Assembly: GCF_035582795.1 (NCBI RefSeq)
Contig: NC_134373.1
Coordinates: forward strand, 12,918,001-12,982,000
Origin: Mycteria americana
Lineage: Eukaryota > Chordata > Aves > Ciconiiformes > Ciconiidae
Reading direction: 5' to 3'
DNA length: 64,000 bases
Under the pieces are notes generated by a model. The model had not been told where the DNA came from. It did no database searches and worked only from the letters and a program-made list of their open reading frames with translations. Below, one piece after another: positions 41,801-56,800 of the stretch. Positions within the stretch are counted from its first letter, which is position 1. Every line of letters starts with the position of its first letter. A program made the translations under genes and the position numbers.

Positions 41801-44800
41801 GCAAAATGAAAAGGAGCAGACCCTGATTTTCATGATCTTAGTGAAATCTAACATACTTAAAAATAACCCAAAGTCTGAGCCAGCATTCATTTGCAGAGAT
41901 AAATAAGGAGGCATGAACGCCAATTCAATTACACAAATGAAACACAAGGACAGGTAAATGGAAAACACAAGTGACAAAACAGAAGCCAAAGTTCAAGGTA
42001 AAGAAAAAAATTATCAGTGAGTCCTTGCTGAGCTTCTCTAATTCTAAATGTTTACTCCTAGATTGTGGAATTTGACATGAAACCCACATCCATGGGGTGG
42101 CACAGGCTCCAGTTTTAAGTAAAACACAAGAAAGGATTCATTGTAATCATAGAGGAGAGTGTCTTTTAAAAAAGAAAAACTCTTGTTACTGGAAATTTTT
42201 AAGATATTTTCCATTAAGAATAATTTGGGGGAATTATTTCAATCAAAAATTCTGTAATATGATGTTTCTGGTCTAGAGGGCTATCTCCCCACCTATTCCT
42301 CCACTTCCCAGAACCACGCAATGTATTGTACCAAAAGACTAACTCGAAGACCCCTGCTACCAGTATTTTTCTGTAAGATATGAATAATTGAGGTCACAAA
42401 ACAAAAAAAAAAAAGCCTTTACAACAAGTACATTCTACTGTTTCTCAGACGCTTTTATCAAATCTTACCCGCAAACAGCATGGAAGAACAAGGAGAGGGT
42501 GAATAGATGCACATTCCTCCAAACAGATGCTGGAGGGCTACTGGCAATATCTTATTCTTTACTGAAGTGACATAGCATATTGAGAAACGACACTAAGTAG
42601 TGACCCAGGTCTGATCTCACTTTGCAAACCTGTAAAGCAGAAGTCAGTTAAGTCACACTACTGTAACATTGGAATCAGGTCTACAATGACAATTTCCATC
42701 ACAATGCGTGATGTGTGGATGAGATTTAAACATCTACAAAAGAAAAGAAAGGATTCAGCAGAGAATCTGAAGAACCATTAAACTGAGTAACAATAAAAGG
42801 AGTGTGTAAACACAAGATTTATTATAACCAAGTCGTCTCACTACAATTCAGAGTTAAAATCAGATGTTTAAGCTGGGCATATATTTTTCTTCTTCCACTG
42901 CTGCCTCTTTAGAAAAACGTTTCATTTCTGTGGTTCAGGCTAGATGCACTTACCCTCACAGGCCATGTAGAATATGAATGTGACTGGCATTCCTCTTGCT
43001 CCTTAAAACCATTATTTCTTCCACAATGCTGAAGCATTGCTTGCAGTGCAACGTGGTAAACAATTTTCTGCAACAAGAGCAAATAAAGGCCCATATTTAA
43101 TTCAGACATTGTCATTACATTATTTCCTTTGACCTCCGTGAATCTCCTGCAACTCTTGGTCTAATCAGTATGAAATATTCTAAAGATCTCAAAAAGTGCA
43201 GGGCTGTGCCCAGTGCTTTTCAACTTTTTCTTCCTCACTCCACAAACAAACCTCAAAATTAGTAATCACAGTAATAGGTATGGTTGCAAAGCTGGGTGCA
43301 TCCAATCCTGTGCTGATAAGATACAAATGAGAAACAAATAAACCTTTCCTGAAGGAAAAGGAAAGTGGCTGTATTGTGTGGAATAAACAGTGAACCTTTC
43401 CACCACAAGGTTGGCCACGTTAGCCCTGCAAGTACTACCACAAATGCAGAGTTCAATATCAAAGTACAGTAAAATTTCCAGCAAAATCAAGCACCATAGG
43501 ACAATGAGTGTTTGCTCTTGTACACATATGGTAGAAAATAAAAATCTGCAGCTCTTTGCCATGTTCTCAGGCAACTCATCATGCAATGGACCCATGCTCC
43601 AGAAATTGCTTGTATGACCGGATTTCACTGGGAGGGTCATCATGAGATAAGGACTTTCCATCCTCTCCTGCTCGGATATAAAACTCCTGTCAGAATGTAC
43701 CCATCTTCACTTGAATAAAATTGAAACATTAGTCTAATTTGGTTTTCTAAACATTCATGAAACAGAGCAAAACACTTATTTCTGCAAGACAGCTGAGAGT
43801 TTAGGCTTGCAGCTATGGCTCCCCCAGAATACTGTGTATGCATTTTGGCACTTCTTCCTATTTAGAAAATTATTATTTACCCCACTGACCTAGCATGTAA
43901 AGCTGTCTATAAATAAAGATTTTTATTTTTTTTAAAGCCAGTATATTGTTATAATATACTTTGCTGAAAATTTTTAGACTTCAAAGCCTATGAAGTCAGT
44001 GAAACAGTGATGACTTTCAACTAGCCACAGAATGAATAGTCATTTGCATGGCACTTCTCATCCTGCAGTGCTCTACAAAAGCATGAGTGCTGTTAGCTCC
44101 AGCTGAAGTCAAGAGGAACTGAGGACATTCCTCACCTTTCATATCCGAACTTGGTATTTTCGCAGACAGCTCTGCAGGGGCAGATGAGAAGATGCAGACA
44201 TGTACGTAACAGGCTGTATAACAGCAACATTTGAGCCACATGCCACAACACTGACATTTTAATCTTAAATCAGCATTAAGATGAAAGATTCAGATGAAAT
44301 TATTCCAATCTACAGGTGTTCCATGGACAGGAAATGGTTTAGGACAGAAAGAGAGATTGCTTGCATAAAAATGCATTGCAGCTCTAAAGCACACTCCATA
44401 AGGAGGAAAAAATGCTGCTTTCCTTTGGAAGCATTTAGATTTAAAAGCACCAATATCATTCTCTACACATAAAATACTATCAATTATTTTGTTATAACCA
44501 GAGAGGATATTCTAGAATGGCACAAATATGATGTCCTGCTCCAACCTCAGACCTGCATGCTCTTTCAAATTCAGATGGATGGAGACACAACTGAAAAACT
44601 TTCATTTTTCCACCCATAAATATTCACTCAAATCTGCATCTCAATCTCTCCGGTCATGGCCATTGTTTATAGATACTTAGTAGTACTCCAGTTTATCAGC
44701 AAAAGTGATGAAAACAGGGAATTTTATAAGTACAAATAATTATTTGCAGATAATTTAAGAACCAAACATTTATTGAGGAAACTTTAATCAAAAGAAAGGT

Positions 44801-47800
44801 CATCGAGTCAGAGAAAGGAAACACATCATGTCACCTAAACACCCAATCAAAAATATCAGCTCAGAATTTGAGTCACCAAATGTATGCAGTCAATCACCTA
44901 TGTGCAAAATACCACGAACAAGTGCCCACAGCTATTTGATTAATAGTTCTGAATAATAAGCTGGAGAAAATAAATTGCTCATAATGTGGGAAGAGAGGGA
45001 AAAAGCTAAATTGCTTGCTCCAAATTGCAACTTTGCCATCTGTGTATCTTGCATACTTTTCCTTTTACTTTTCATTCAGTAGAATTTGGGAAGTCCTAAC
45101 TGCTTACTACAAATTTAAGAGAGTCCTTTTCAGTGAAAATGAAATATGCTGTTATAAAACTTTTAAAGTTTGAGCCATACCATGCTGCAACAGACAGGGA
45201 AGAGTTTCTCCCATGGTTATAATTTTGGTGTGTTATCAGGGAGAGGTCCCACAGCAATTCAATCCTATCTGAACTGTAGCTGCTGCCGCCCCACACATTT
45301 CTCCATCCCGAGCAACATACTCACTCTGCTCTAATGGAGAAGCACTTCAGAGAAAATAAGTCATCAGAAGAGTGACTAATATTGCACAGAATAAACTCAG
45401 GCCCTAATCACACAGGCCAGGAACACTGTCAGGAAAGGGTAAAATCATGGAAATAAGAGCACAGTACTATACCAACTTCAACTGTTATATATCGCTATGG
45501 AACCACATTCTGCAGTAGAAACTGCAAAAGCAGAAGCAATTTTTGGTGACTTGAACTCTGACAATGCAGCTTGAGAAAACGACTCAGGCCAGGGTACTGG
45601 GAAAAGTACTGCAGTGGTTAACAGCATACACTCAGGGTGGGTGTAATAGCTTGCTTTATTTTTCTTTGTATATTTGATTAAGCTAGGGAATAAGGGGATA
45701 AAAGCTAGACTCTGCTTCTCTTACTGAAGAGGTTGAAAAGCTCAAGTGTTCAGGATATCACAGTAACAAATTATGTTCTTGGTCAGGTTAGTTTTAGAAG
45801 AATGGGTTAATAGCAAATACAGATATCCATGCTGCAAGTATTACTGAAGGAACTTCATAACTGAAGGATTACTGAAACTATACGACCTGCAAACAGGACC
45901 ATTTTTATGCATGAAATGAAGCTTCAGAAAATCCAGCACTATCAGAAGGGACCAGCACTTTAACAAATTGTATTATTAGAAATTTAAGAGTCATACACCA
46001 CAAATTAAATACACAGAAAAAGCTCCTCTGCTCTTCCCCCACTCCTGCCTTAATTTCATTTCTTCTGAGAACTCAACTACCCTGTACATTACTTCTTACA
46101 GAATAAGGTCTGACACAAAATGCATCCAGTCCTTGAAGTTAGGGTGATATAACTCTTGAGATCAGCTGAGTGGTAACAGCTATGACAACACTCAAAGTCT
46201 CCCTGTAAGCTGTTCGTATGAATTATGCCGCTTTTCACTCACTCCATCCAAAGCTGTCAAAAAGCACATATCAGCCTTTGTTCATCTGTGTTAGCTTGTC
46301 TGGCAGTTGAAAGCTATTAAGCACATGGAGATGAAAACCACAAAATACATGAAAGAGTATAACATTGTTAAAGGCAGTGCTTTTCAAAAAAAGCATGATT
46401 TTACTAAGAGGTTTATTTGTCCTGAGAAGATTATATTTGCCTCAATGAATTTTGAATTCTGAAGTAAAACTTAGATCTCTTTTACAACCATATCTTTGAA
46501 ATGTTTCTGAATGCTTTTTTATGGCTTAATTTTGGAGTAATCATATCATGCTATATGAAAAGTGTCTGAGTTACCAGGCAATAGAGTAATATTAGGAAAT
46601 CAAGCTCCTCACCTAGTGCTAGTTAGGCACTCAAGATCACTCCCGAGCTTTAAAAATCTTGGTCTACAAATTTGTCATGAAAACCTCATTTTTTGTGGCT
46701 TGTTCCACAGTGGAAAATACCTGAGTAATGACTACACTTAAACAGAATTGCCTTCAGGAAAAAACACTTGTATCAGATCTGACAAAGCAGCAGCAAACTA
46801 GAAGCCAAAGCCAGGTTAGAAAACATGTCTCTTATTTTGACCTAATTATTTCAAACAACCTGACAGGGAAAAAAGGAATTAGTACCTATGGCACAGAAAC
46901 AGTACTAAAGCAGGTAAGATCAACTACTGTGAAACAGCAAGGAATTAAGAGTGCAGTGGATGAGGTACATCATCACCCTGGCTCAGCACGTGTAGGATCA
47001 ATGAATTCTGATGGTTCTGCTGTGAGGTGCACTAATTTTGCTGGATATTGAGATACGTTGGGAGGTTTTGTTATGTGGCTGTGACAAGGACTAGTTCCAC
47101 TTGGTGTGTATTTGGTCTGCTGAATGTTTGCCAAGAAGCAGTTCAAAAGAAGAAGAGATGTGTTTAACATCAAAATACACATAACAGTAAACCAATAAAT
47201 AAAATTAAACGTTCACAAACAAAAGAGACTAAAGCCATCTACACTATTAATACTAAAAAGCATAAGAGTCAGATATTCAAAAGGAAAAGTCAGCAGAAAT
47301 TCCTAGCAGTGCTGCACATTGTAGCTAAAATTTTAGTCCTACTGGAATCAGTGGCAAAATTACCTGCAAATTCAATGAGTCTAAAGTTTACCATACAAAT
47401 GAAAACAGAGAAATCTTTAACAGTATTTCAACAGAAAATGCAATTTGGGTCATCGTATCCTTGCTAATACTGCATCCAGTTTGTCTGATTCACTGTAATC
47501 CTTCTCTAGTTTAGAGGACTACTAAACACAGGATTATTTATAATGGAGTTTTTGTTCATCAGTACATTCCATAACATCCCCTGCAATAGCTAAATGACAG
47601 CAACACAGCATAGATTCTCCAAAACAAAGCTATATTCTTACATGTAATTCAAGGCAAATAAGATTTTTTAAAGAACTTCAGGTCATACAGGGCCTACTTC
47701 CACCAATATTCATACAGGATTCGAAGCTTAATTTTTAGACAGCAACTTGAACTTGCTGTGCAACAGAGAAATCAGCACTGCTACATAAACTGTAAATAAA

Positions 47801-50800
47801 GAAGGGTGAAAAACATCTCCAAAAAGCATGTTAGTGCACTGATTGACACTCTTACATCCCACAAAGTAAATTATCAAATGAGTATATTTGAAATAGGTGT
47901 AACATATGAACTCTTATTTTAGATAGCCAGAGGAAGAGATAAATTTCTTACAAATCTGTTATATGAACTCTTCCTGGCCACCGACCCCAATTCCTAGACA
48001 TGAAACCAATTATTGTTAGTCAAGGAATTCTATTCATGGCAGGAATAACAAAAATCTCCTTTTAATATATATATTTTTTCATTTTGTTAACTTATGATGA
48101 TGTCTATTTCCTTCTGAAGTATAAGTATCAATAAGAAATGTTGAAGTTTTCTTTCAGATTTAACTTGCCTCTATCTCCTTCACTCCCTTTCTCTTCCTCT
48201 CATCCAAAAAAACCTAAAAAGTCCTAAAGGAGTAAGTTACTTAGAAGAAAGCTCATTGTAGGAAAAATATATACACAGTATTTCAGCTGTGTTGACTGCC
48301 TCAGTCACTGGTGAGAGCACCATTCTGTAGACTAGTCTGGAGGAAAATGAGGTAAAAAGAGGGACTGGGAGACAGGATATTTAAATGCTCTTGACTACTG
48401 ACACACTTTGCTAATATATCTTGAGCAGGTCAGTTAACTTCACTGTGTGTATTTCTAAAAGGATATATTAATTTTATCCATCTTTGAATAATATTTTCAT
48501 CTTTCATGCCTTCAAAGCCATTCCAAAGAGGACTATGCTCTTATTTGTTACTTATTGGTTACAAAGCCAAAAGATCATCAGATAGAATATCAGGATTTGT
48601 CTGCCCCTATGGCAATGTGACACCGTTCCCTAATTAAACCATTGGAACAAAGCACAGTCATTAACATGGAATGATTCCAGATTCACACTGTTCATTTGTG
48701 CTTCCCCAAACACAGCAAGTTAGGGTTATTTAAGTTCATATACTTCACCAATTCAATACAGCAAAATTTTTCAATGCTGAGATTTAAAATACATATGTTT
48801 AAGATATATGATTATACATATACACATCTTATAAAATAATATGGAAATTGCTTCCCCTCTTCCAAAATTATCCAGCGCCTTTAATGCACACAATGCACAA
48901 TACTTACAGTCCTCTGGAGTGATTCCAACTAGTGCCATCCCAGCAGTTTTCTTTCCATGATCATGGGCCAATTCTTCAAAGCAAGCCACTGCTGATTGAG
49001 GACAGACATATAAGAAGTATTCTCAAGAACACAGTATTAAATATAGTCAGTCTTCATGCCAAGTCAGTGTGTTGTTGTCTTATCTTTAAAGCTTTCCACA
49101 CCACAAGTTAGTTCAATTTTCACATTGTGAGGAAAAGCGACCATCCACAGATCCTTCAAATCACTTGTACTGCTGCCTCGGATAGCACTTGCTATTTCTC
49201 TTTGTGTAGCCAAGTCTTGAGTGTCCATAGTCACACTGCATCTCATTACATATGAGCTGGCTCCAATACCTACAATCATTAGAAAAACAGATTTGTCAGA
49301 ACAAAAATCCTCACTTTTCCTTCTACACATTCTTTCATATTTATAAAAAAAAGTTTTAAGATCAGGTTCTAGCTTTTCCAAATCCGTCCTGCTGACATCC
49401 TATCTGAATCAGAGGAGAGTTCCTGGACTGATAATACCTCCACTTGTCCCATTAATATTTATCTTAAATTCAGCTTATCTTCGTTTCTCAAAGTTCGTTC
49501 TCTCCAAGTGACTTAATCACAGATATCCAATATGTACACACTCAATTTCCTTTTACTTTGTTTGATATTTCTTCTGTTCCTTTATTTTAGTGTGCTAAAA
49601 ATAAAAGTCTTTTGCATGTACAGAGAAAGGCATTTATTGAAAACAGACAAGATGTATTTCATTCATCCCCTTTTATCCACCCATATCAGCTTCATTGTCC
49701 ATACTATAAGGTAACACCTAAATAATAATTCATTTTCCAAAGATGGGCCTCTGTCTTCCGGGTGAGTGTTCTGCATGGAAGAGCTAGGAAAAAAATGAGC
49801 TGATTTCATAAATGCTAAACTTCCTTCCACTATTTAAAAATGAAGCATAAGATATAGCTATCCAAATTCCTTTCAGAGGCGAGTAATAATTGGTATATAC
49901 TTTTCTCCACTCAAGATCAACAATAAATTCATGTATCATTGTGTTTTAGAAAGAATCTCAAACATGGATTCTGTTTTGATCAATCTCCAAAACTTTAAAA
50001 TACAATTAATGAGCACTTATCTCTCCAAGTCACCAATGTTTGTTGCTCAAGAAAGATCTTAATGTTCAGTCTGCTGGACTCAACTTCACACTGCAGAAAA
50101 AAGCAACTATTTCTATGGCTTTGGCACAACAGCACATTTAACAAAACTTTCCTAGCAGCAAACAAAATGAAAACATCTTGCTTGTAACACTTTTAGCCAA
50201 CACTTTAACGAGTCTCTAAACTATAATCAAACTTCTAACTGAAAGAATTAATGTTAACTCCCATTTATATGAAAAGGGGGACAAGTCAACCAAATCTAAA
50301 TCTTCTGCTGTTCGCTGCCAGCTATATCAGATTCATATTCTCAGTTAAATATATTACAAAATAATTAAAAATAATTTCAACTGTTTACAATACCAAACTA
50401 AAACAAAATGCTAGTATGTTAGAAGACCAGATTTTAAAATGAGAAACAAGTGTAAATGGATTTATATAAACTGAAAAAGAGTACACTGAAGTTTTACTTT
50501 GTTCAGTGGTACAATTTGTAAATACTTGGAATCCCAGGTAACAACATTCCTGGTTTACTTGCCACAATTCTATTGACAAAGACCTGGGGCTCTGCATGAC
50601 ACAATCCTTCTCAGGTTTAGCTGATATTTCTTTTATTCCGAGTAGTGGTTTGATCAGAGTCCTTGCTGGATGTTCTATGAGCACTGCCTGGCACTTAACT
50701 CATAATAGGCCCAATTCTATTCTTGTTTCTATAAATGAGATCTGACCAAGCTCCACAACAAGTAGGAGAATTTTCTTTGTGACCTTTCTTATCTTCTTTA

Positions 50801-53800
50801 ACATATAAAGAATTTTTGTTTATAGTTCTTTGCAAAGAATAAATGTCTTTATATGAGTTTACTCATGCTGAAGTTCAGCACCTTCCATACCTTACAAAAT
50901 GGAAGAAGGAATAATCATGACACAATTCTAGTGATGGATCAGAGAATGATGAATCACAATAATAGCTTTCAACAACTAATCAGCAATCCAAAGCCTGAAT
51001 GACCTATAAAGGTTTTCAAGTTTTAAAGCTTATTACTAGAAATGTGCCTAGAAATGCCAAGAGGACAGTCCTATTGTGACAGACAGAAACTCAATCCATG
51101 CTCCAAAGAGCTGACAAACCACTCATGATTTGTCTATTCAGAAACAGGAACACAAGAAGTTATAGTGCAGGTCACAGTAATGAAGACAGGACTCCATAAT
51201 TCTGATCTCTGCTCTAATGCTCAGCCTGCTCAATCATACTGAATCCCATAAATAAAACCCCAAAAAACTGTTTACAAACAGTCTGCAAATAAATCAACTA
51301 ATTTTGGTTAAGCATTCAATACAAAAATCTCTCCCAGTATTTTTCTTATGGATAAAGGAATCATACAAAGCTTCAAGTTTCCCTGGCAATTCTACCATTT
51401 AAAAATGACAAGAAAAAAATGGGACAAAAACTCCACCAATGCAAAGCATACAGCTGGTGATCCTGATAGTTAAAGAGCTACAGTTAACTGATAGTGATGT
51501 AAACTCCTTATGCCAGATTGTTTAAGCACAGAAGAGAGCACAAATACACATAATTAAGATCTGATGTTTGCTTTTTCCTCCAAACACAAATGCAGTATTT
51601 GTGTTTGAGCACTGGCAGTAACAACTGTGAACTATGCTATTAATGTCTGATTAAAAATGCTTGTGGCAGGATCCTGTCTGGAAGAGCAAAAATAAAAATG
51701 TATTCAGACAAAACAACAGTGAAAAGTACATTAAGAAAATTAAAAGCAGGGATTACAGAAGAAAACCATGTATTCTTCTCAGAAAGTTATTCACATATAT
51801 AACTTTTCTTAAAATGGATCCAAACACTGCCATTCTCAATAAAATCTAAGTTTCTGAGAGGATATATTTTTAAAGTATATGCAAACCTTTGTTTTATTTA
51901 AAGTGAGAAAGATGGCTCACACCAAACTGACATCAGGCATCCATTTGCTAGACAGTCTCCTAAATTGATCTCTGGCTCTAAGTCAACATCTGGACGTGCA
52001 TCCTTTCACCGACTATCCATGGAATTTAACTGCCTATTATAAGTGGCTAAAGTAGGACAATATGAATTTGTTTCCTTGCCTGTTCCTATTGAGATATTCT
52101 GTAGTGTTTGCTAACACTATGTAAAACCAGTCCTACCAATTAGTCTTTTTTTTGTGATATGCACATAGAAACATTCTGGTGATTATTGCTCTGAATTTTT
52201 AAGCACATGCAAGACTGAACACAGCCAAACCAGAGGCTTTGGGAAACTCATGATCCAGGTAGGCAGAAAATACCCATCCTCTCATCTTCTTGCTGTGTGG
52301 GGGTTTCTGGCAGCCACTTCTGGCAAAGCATCCTGCCAAAACTTGTCTATTCATATTGCTGTCAGTCACATTGCTTCCACTGTTAGATTTAACAAAAACA
52401 AAACTTCACAAGATGGCACCAAATTCCTGTTGAAAAGCAGCTGCTCTGTTGTATCTGTAATCAATTTAGAGTTGGGTGGGTTGGTTTTTTTGTTGTTGTT
52501 CAGTTTTGTTTTTTTCTTTCAGAAAAACACAAACAGGCAAGACTATACCAGCTAGAGACACTTGTGAATGTAACCAGCTATTCTGAAGATGGACTTTGAT
52601 CCCAAATGCAGCTGAGTGAAGTCTGGATATGGAACTCCAAACAGAACAAAACAGCATCCTGAACATCATTACAAACCCTTAGGAAAGTTTTGTATCACAG
52701 GTAGATTTAGTTTCAGGTCAACGTGGCTTGCAATATGTTTCTTTGTCTCAGGTTTCACGTGTGTTTGCTTGAGATTAATTAGAGAATCACAGAATGGCTA
52801 AGGTTGGAAGGGGCCTCCAGAGACATCTAGGCCAACCCACCTGCTCAAAGTAGGGTCAGCTTGGGCAGGTTGCTCAGGACCATGTCTAGTTGGACTTCTG
52901 AATATCTCCAAGTATGGAGACTCCACAACCTCTCTAGGCAACCTGTTCCAGTGTTCCATCACCCTCACAGGAAAGACGTTTTTCCTTATATTTAAACATA
53001 GCTTCCTGTACTTCAGTCTGTGTCTATTGCCTTTTGTCCTGTCACTGGACACTACTGAGAAGAGTCTGGCTTTATCATCTTCAGTCACTTCATCAGGTGT
53101 TTATACACATTGATAACATCCCCCTGAGCTTTCTCTTTTCTAGGCTAAACAGTCCCAGCTCTCTCAACCTCTGTATGACAGATGTTCCTGTCTCAGTCAC
53201 ATTGCCAACTTTTCATTGGACTTGCTCCAGTATGTCCATGTCCCATGTAGTGGAAAGCACAGAACTGGACTCAGCACTGCAGATGTGGCATCACCAGTGC
53301 TGAGTAAAGGAGAAAGGACCACCTCCCTCAACCTGCTGTCAGCACTTTTCTTAGCACAGCCGAAGGCATCACTGGCCTTTGCCATGAGGATGCACTGCTG
53401 GCTCATGGTCAGCTTGGTGTCCACCAGGATCCACAGTGCCTTTTTTGCAAAGCAGCTTTCCAGCTGGCCAGCCTCCTCTTCCACAGGTGCAAGACTTTAT
53501 ATACCCCTTTTTTGAAGTAAAATAAACCACAGTGGTTCCAAGTGAGTTGCATCTGGAGAATTTTCTTTCCTCCCTGCCCCTTTTCCTCTCACCTCTTCCT
53601 TCCCTCCCCCCCAACATGTATTTGTTTTCAAAACACTAAAATTCAAAGCAAAGCTTGGGAGACAAACCAAAAGCTACTAGGTTTTACAGAATTTTAGCTT
53701 AAGTCCTAGAGCAGAATGACTGTCACAGGTGTTTTCAACCTCACTGCAGGTGCACAGACCTCTTTCCCAAAAGCCATTCTAGAAACCAGAATTGTGGAAA

Positions 53801-56800
53801 GTTTTCTTCACATTAACTTTCAGTGTCATCATACAGGTTTGCATTTGATAAAGTGGCCCAAGTTTCTATTCCATGCTTACATTTGCTCACAAGTTGCATA
53901 TATCCTGAACCAATGAAAGACCAATGAAATCAGGTTCTCAGTAGTGGCAGTGTCAGAATCCCCAATGCTCTGGAAATTCATTGGCAGATTTCACAGTACT
54001 CTTCAATTTCATTTTACTGCAGTGCTAGGTCCCAATTAAAACTCAAAATCTGATTAGTTTGGACATTTTTGTGCATTTTTTGATGATCAAAGAGTATTCC
54101 AAATAAGAGCTTTAAAGTATTCAGGCATTTTTTCATTTATATTATTTAGTAAAATTCAGCAATAATGACTAAAGGATTCTTATCAACAGTCCACTCACAA
54201 GTGACATGACATTGTAAGAGGTCAAGAGTCAGAAAGTAGAGATCACCTTTTTTTTAATGGATTGTGGAAAATTCAGAGAGGGGAAGACACTGACTAAAAA
54301 TCCTGTATCTGCTGATAAATAATATTATATGCAATACAGACAATTATAATAGCTATCACATAAAACAGACCTATCCTAAGGAATCCACTGCAGTATTAAA
54401 CTTTACTGATAGAACTTCAATCAGAGCAAAGCTGTAACTCAAGTTTATAACAGGACCTTCTAAAAGGACTATTCTGTCATCTTTGCTCATCATTTACTTT
54501 CATTTATAACATTTTGGAATCCTAAACATGAAACCTATGAGAGGACAAAAGTTCATAAAAAGTGATACAGCCTGATGTCTTATTGTCCTTCTGTGAATAC
54601 AGCCTATATGAATTTGCTTGTCATTTCCTTAGTTATTCAATTTCATGAAAAGTTTACTTCTGTTTGTTATGAAAGAAAATTATCTTCCTTCAGGTTCCTT
54701 TGCAAATACTAGACCTGAAGTATTAAAACACATCAGTTTAACAGACATTCATTGAATACTTCAGATCTGGAAATGAGGAACACTACTGATTTTACTTGTT
54801 TGTCCTTTAGATAAAGTTCCAACGACAGTTAATTAAATCTGTTCCAGACAAAAGTTTGCTTATGGTTACATTTTAATCTAAAAAAGAACCTTCTGTATGA
54901 TTTCTAAGTAGTGTGCCTTGTTACTCTATTTGGGAGAAGGCATATCTGTATTTTCCATAAAGTATTCAGGATGAAATTATGAATTAGCAGACTCACATAG
55001 AAATTTAAAATAAAAACAAAACCAACAGCGATGGTTTAGCCAAAATTCTCTGCATATTTGTGCATGACCATGGGGAAAATAACTTAAATGCTTAGAGAAG
55101 CTTCTCTCTCAATGTTTTCTTCTCAGGAGCTGCTAGCTGAGAAAATAATCATAAATGCCAGTCTTGAACAAGAATTTTCAATTCTAAGCAGATTTACTTG
55201 TAAAGCAGGGAGTGACGCCTGCTGCTCATACGAAACATATGGAAGATTCTGTTCCTTTTCCATAATGGCTCAACAGCTATTAAATAAGCTATTTCTCATA
55301 ACTCAGACCATGTACTCGCCTCACCTTCCTCCTAGAAACCAAGACTTTTTAAGTCTCTCTCCTGTACTTTTTAATGGCTGTCAGCATAATCTGTTTAGAT
55401 TTTACTACAAAGTCAAATTGTTTTATTTAGTTATGAAGACCAATGGACCTCATCACTTTCTCTCACTGTCTGAATAACAGTCTTACAAAAGGAATTAGAA
55501 TTCTTTCAGCAAGCACGCTCAAAAGCCTCACTGAACTCAGTGGGAGTTACTCCATAGACTAACTGACTTCACATTAGGCTGAGAGTGAACATTGCTGACT
55601 ACACTGAATACATGGAATAAAGTGTTGCAGTTCCTAACTCTTGGACCTTATCATTGGGAAGACAGAACTGCCACATCAGGTTAAAGTGCCAGTAAACTGA
55701 AATCCTTCCTTAAAAAACATCTTTCTTTGAATGAGACTTCATTTGCCAGCCTGCCCAAGAAACACACTAGTTCCTAGGACAAAGGCAGATGCTCAGCTAC
55801 ATCAGAAGAAAGAGGGGAATAGGAAAACCAAAGAAAAATGGATCAAAGAAAGGGGAAGGAAGAAAAAGGATAAAAGACATAATTCAATTTCTTTATTTTA
55901 CAGAAAACAACTTTTAGATTTAACTGTATAAGCCTAATTAAGCAAAAATATATCAGACCAGTAAAATGTCAGAATCTCAATGTCAAAATGATACATCATT
56001 CCACTGATGCTTCAACACTGTTTCAGTAACCGAGTCTAAGTTTTAGCAGACACCAGTGTCTTACCTCAGAGTTTTCTTGGTGGAGGACTAAAGACTCTCA
56101 ACAAAGATGCTAGAAATAATATCTGACTTTAGCAAAAGTGATTTTAACTCATTTGAAACTACAGCTTTGCAAAATGGTGCTCTTAGCTTTGGATATTTGG
56201 GTAATGACTTCAGTGACTTTGTTTGAAGGAAAGGTCTAGTGCTCCACAAGAGAGGAATAATAATTCCAACATAAGAGTGAGATAATGCAGAGTTTGTGAA
56301 GAAAGGGGAAAGAAGCATTTTAAGTCAAGACAATGGATTCCACATGAATCCACATTTGGAAAACACATCAGTAACTTGATTTTTTTTCCTCCAACCTGGT
56401 CTCAGATAAGAAGTTTTAAAGAGATTTACAAGGTCTTCTTATTTTAAGGAAGCCTGTAATATACTAAGAAATTTACTCAAAAAATTTTGGAGGGAAATAA
56501 AACCAGAACACAATTAACATTTTATACTGCTGGTTTTGAACAAAACTCAGTAACAATTTATTTTATTCAGGCACTGAATGTTAGAATGTTAATATTTGAT
56601 GGTTCTTGACAGTCATGTACTGCTTTATTATCAATATCCATGTTTGTGCATGTCAAATATCAAAACAATGCCTTTTAAAGGAAAAAAGGCCAGTCTTATT
56701 TGTCTGTCAAACAGAAGAATTTAAAAAGCAACTTTGAGTTGGTACAACAAAAACACTTATGTGAACTGCAAATCTCAAGTACTTCAAGAAGAAATGAATA

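Noticed and set aside
43266..43661. 131-codon minus-strand frame
   Set aside because: It has no splice sites in a phase that fits exons 10 and 11 and no recognisable protein content.
46728..47051. 107-codon plus-strand frame taken as a complete small gene
   Set aside because: The frame past 46913 shows no protein character. Only the segment up to the donor is kept, as a possible exon.
50571..50633. Minus-strand exon-like segment with a gtaaac donor and the protein-like frame AKPEKDCVMQSPRSLSIELW
   Set aside because: It starts in the right phase after exon 7 but ends on a codon boundary, which breaks the join to exon 8, and its acceptor is weak.
56066..56110. Strong minus-strand donor (CTGAG then gtaaga)
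   Set aside because: No upstream acceptor gives an open frame that connects exon 7 with exon 8.
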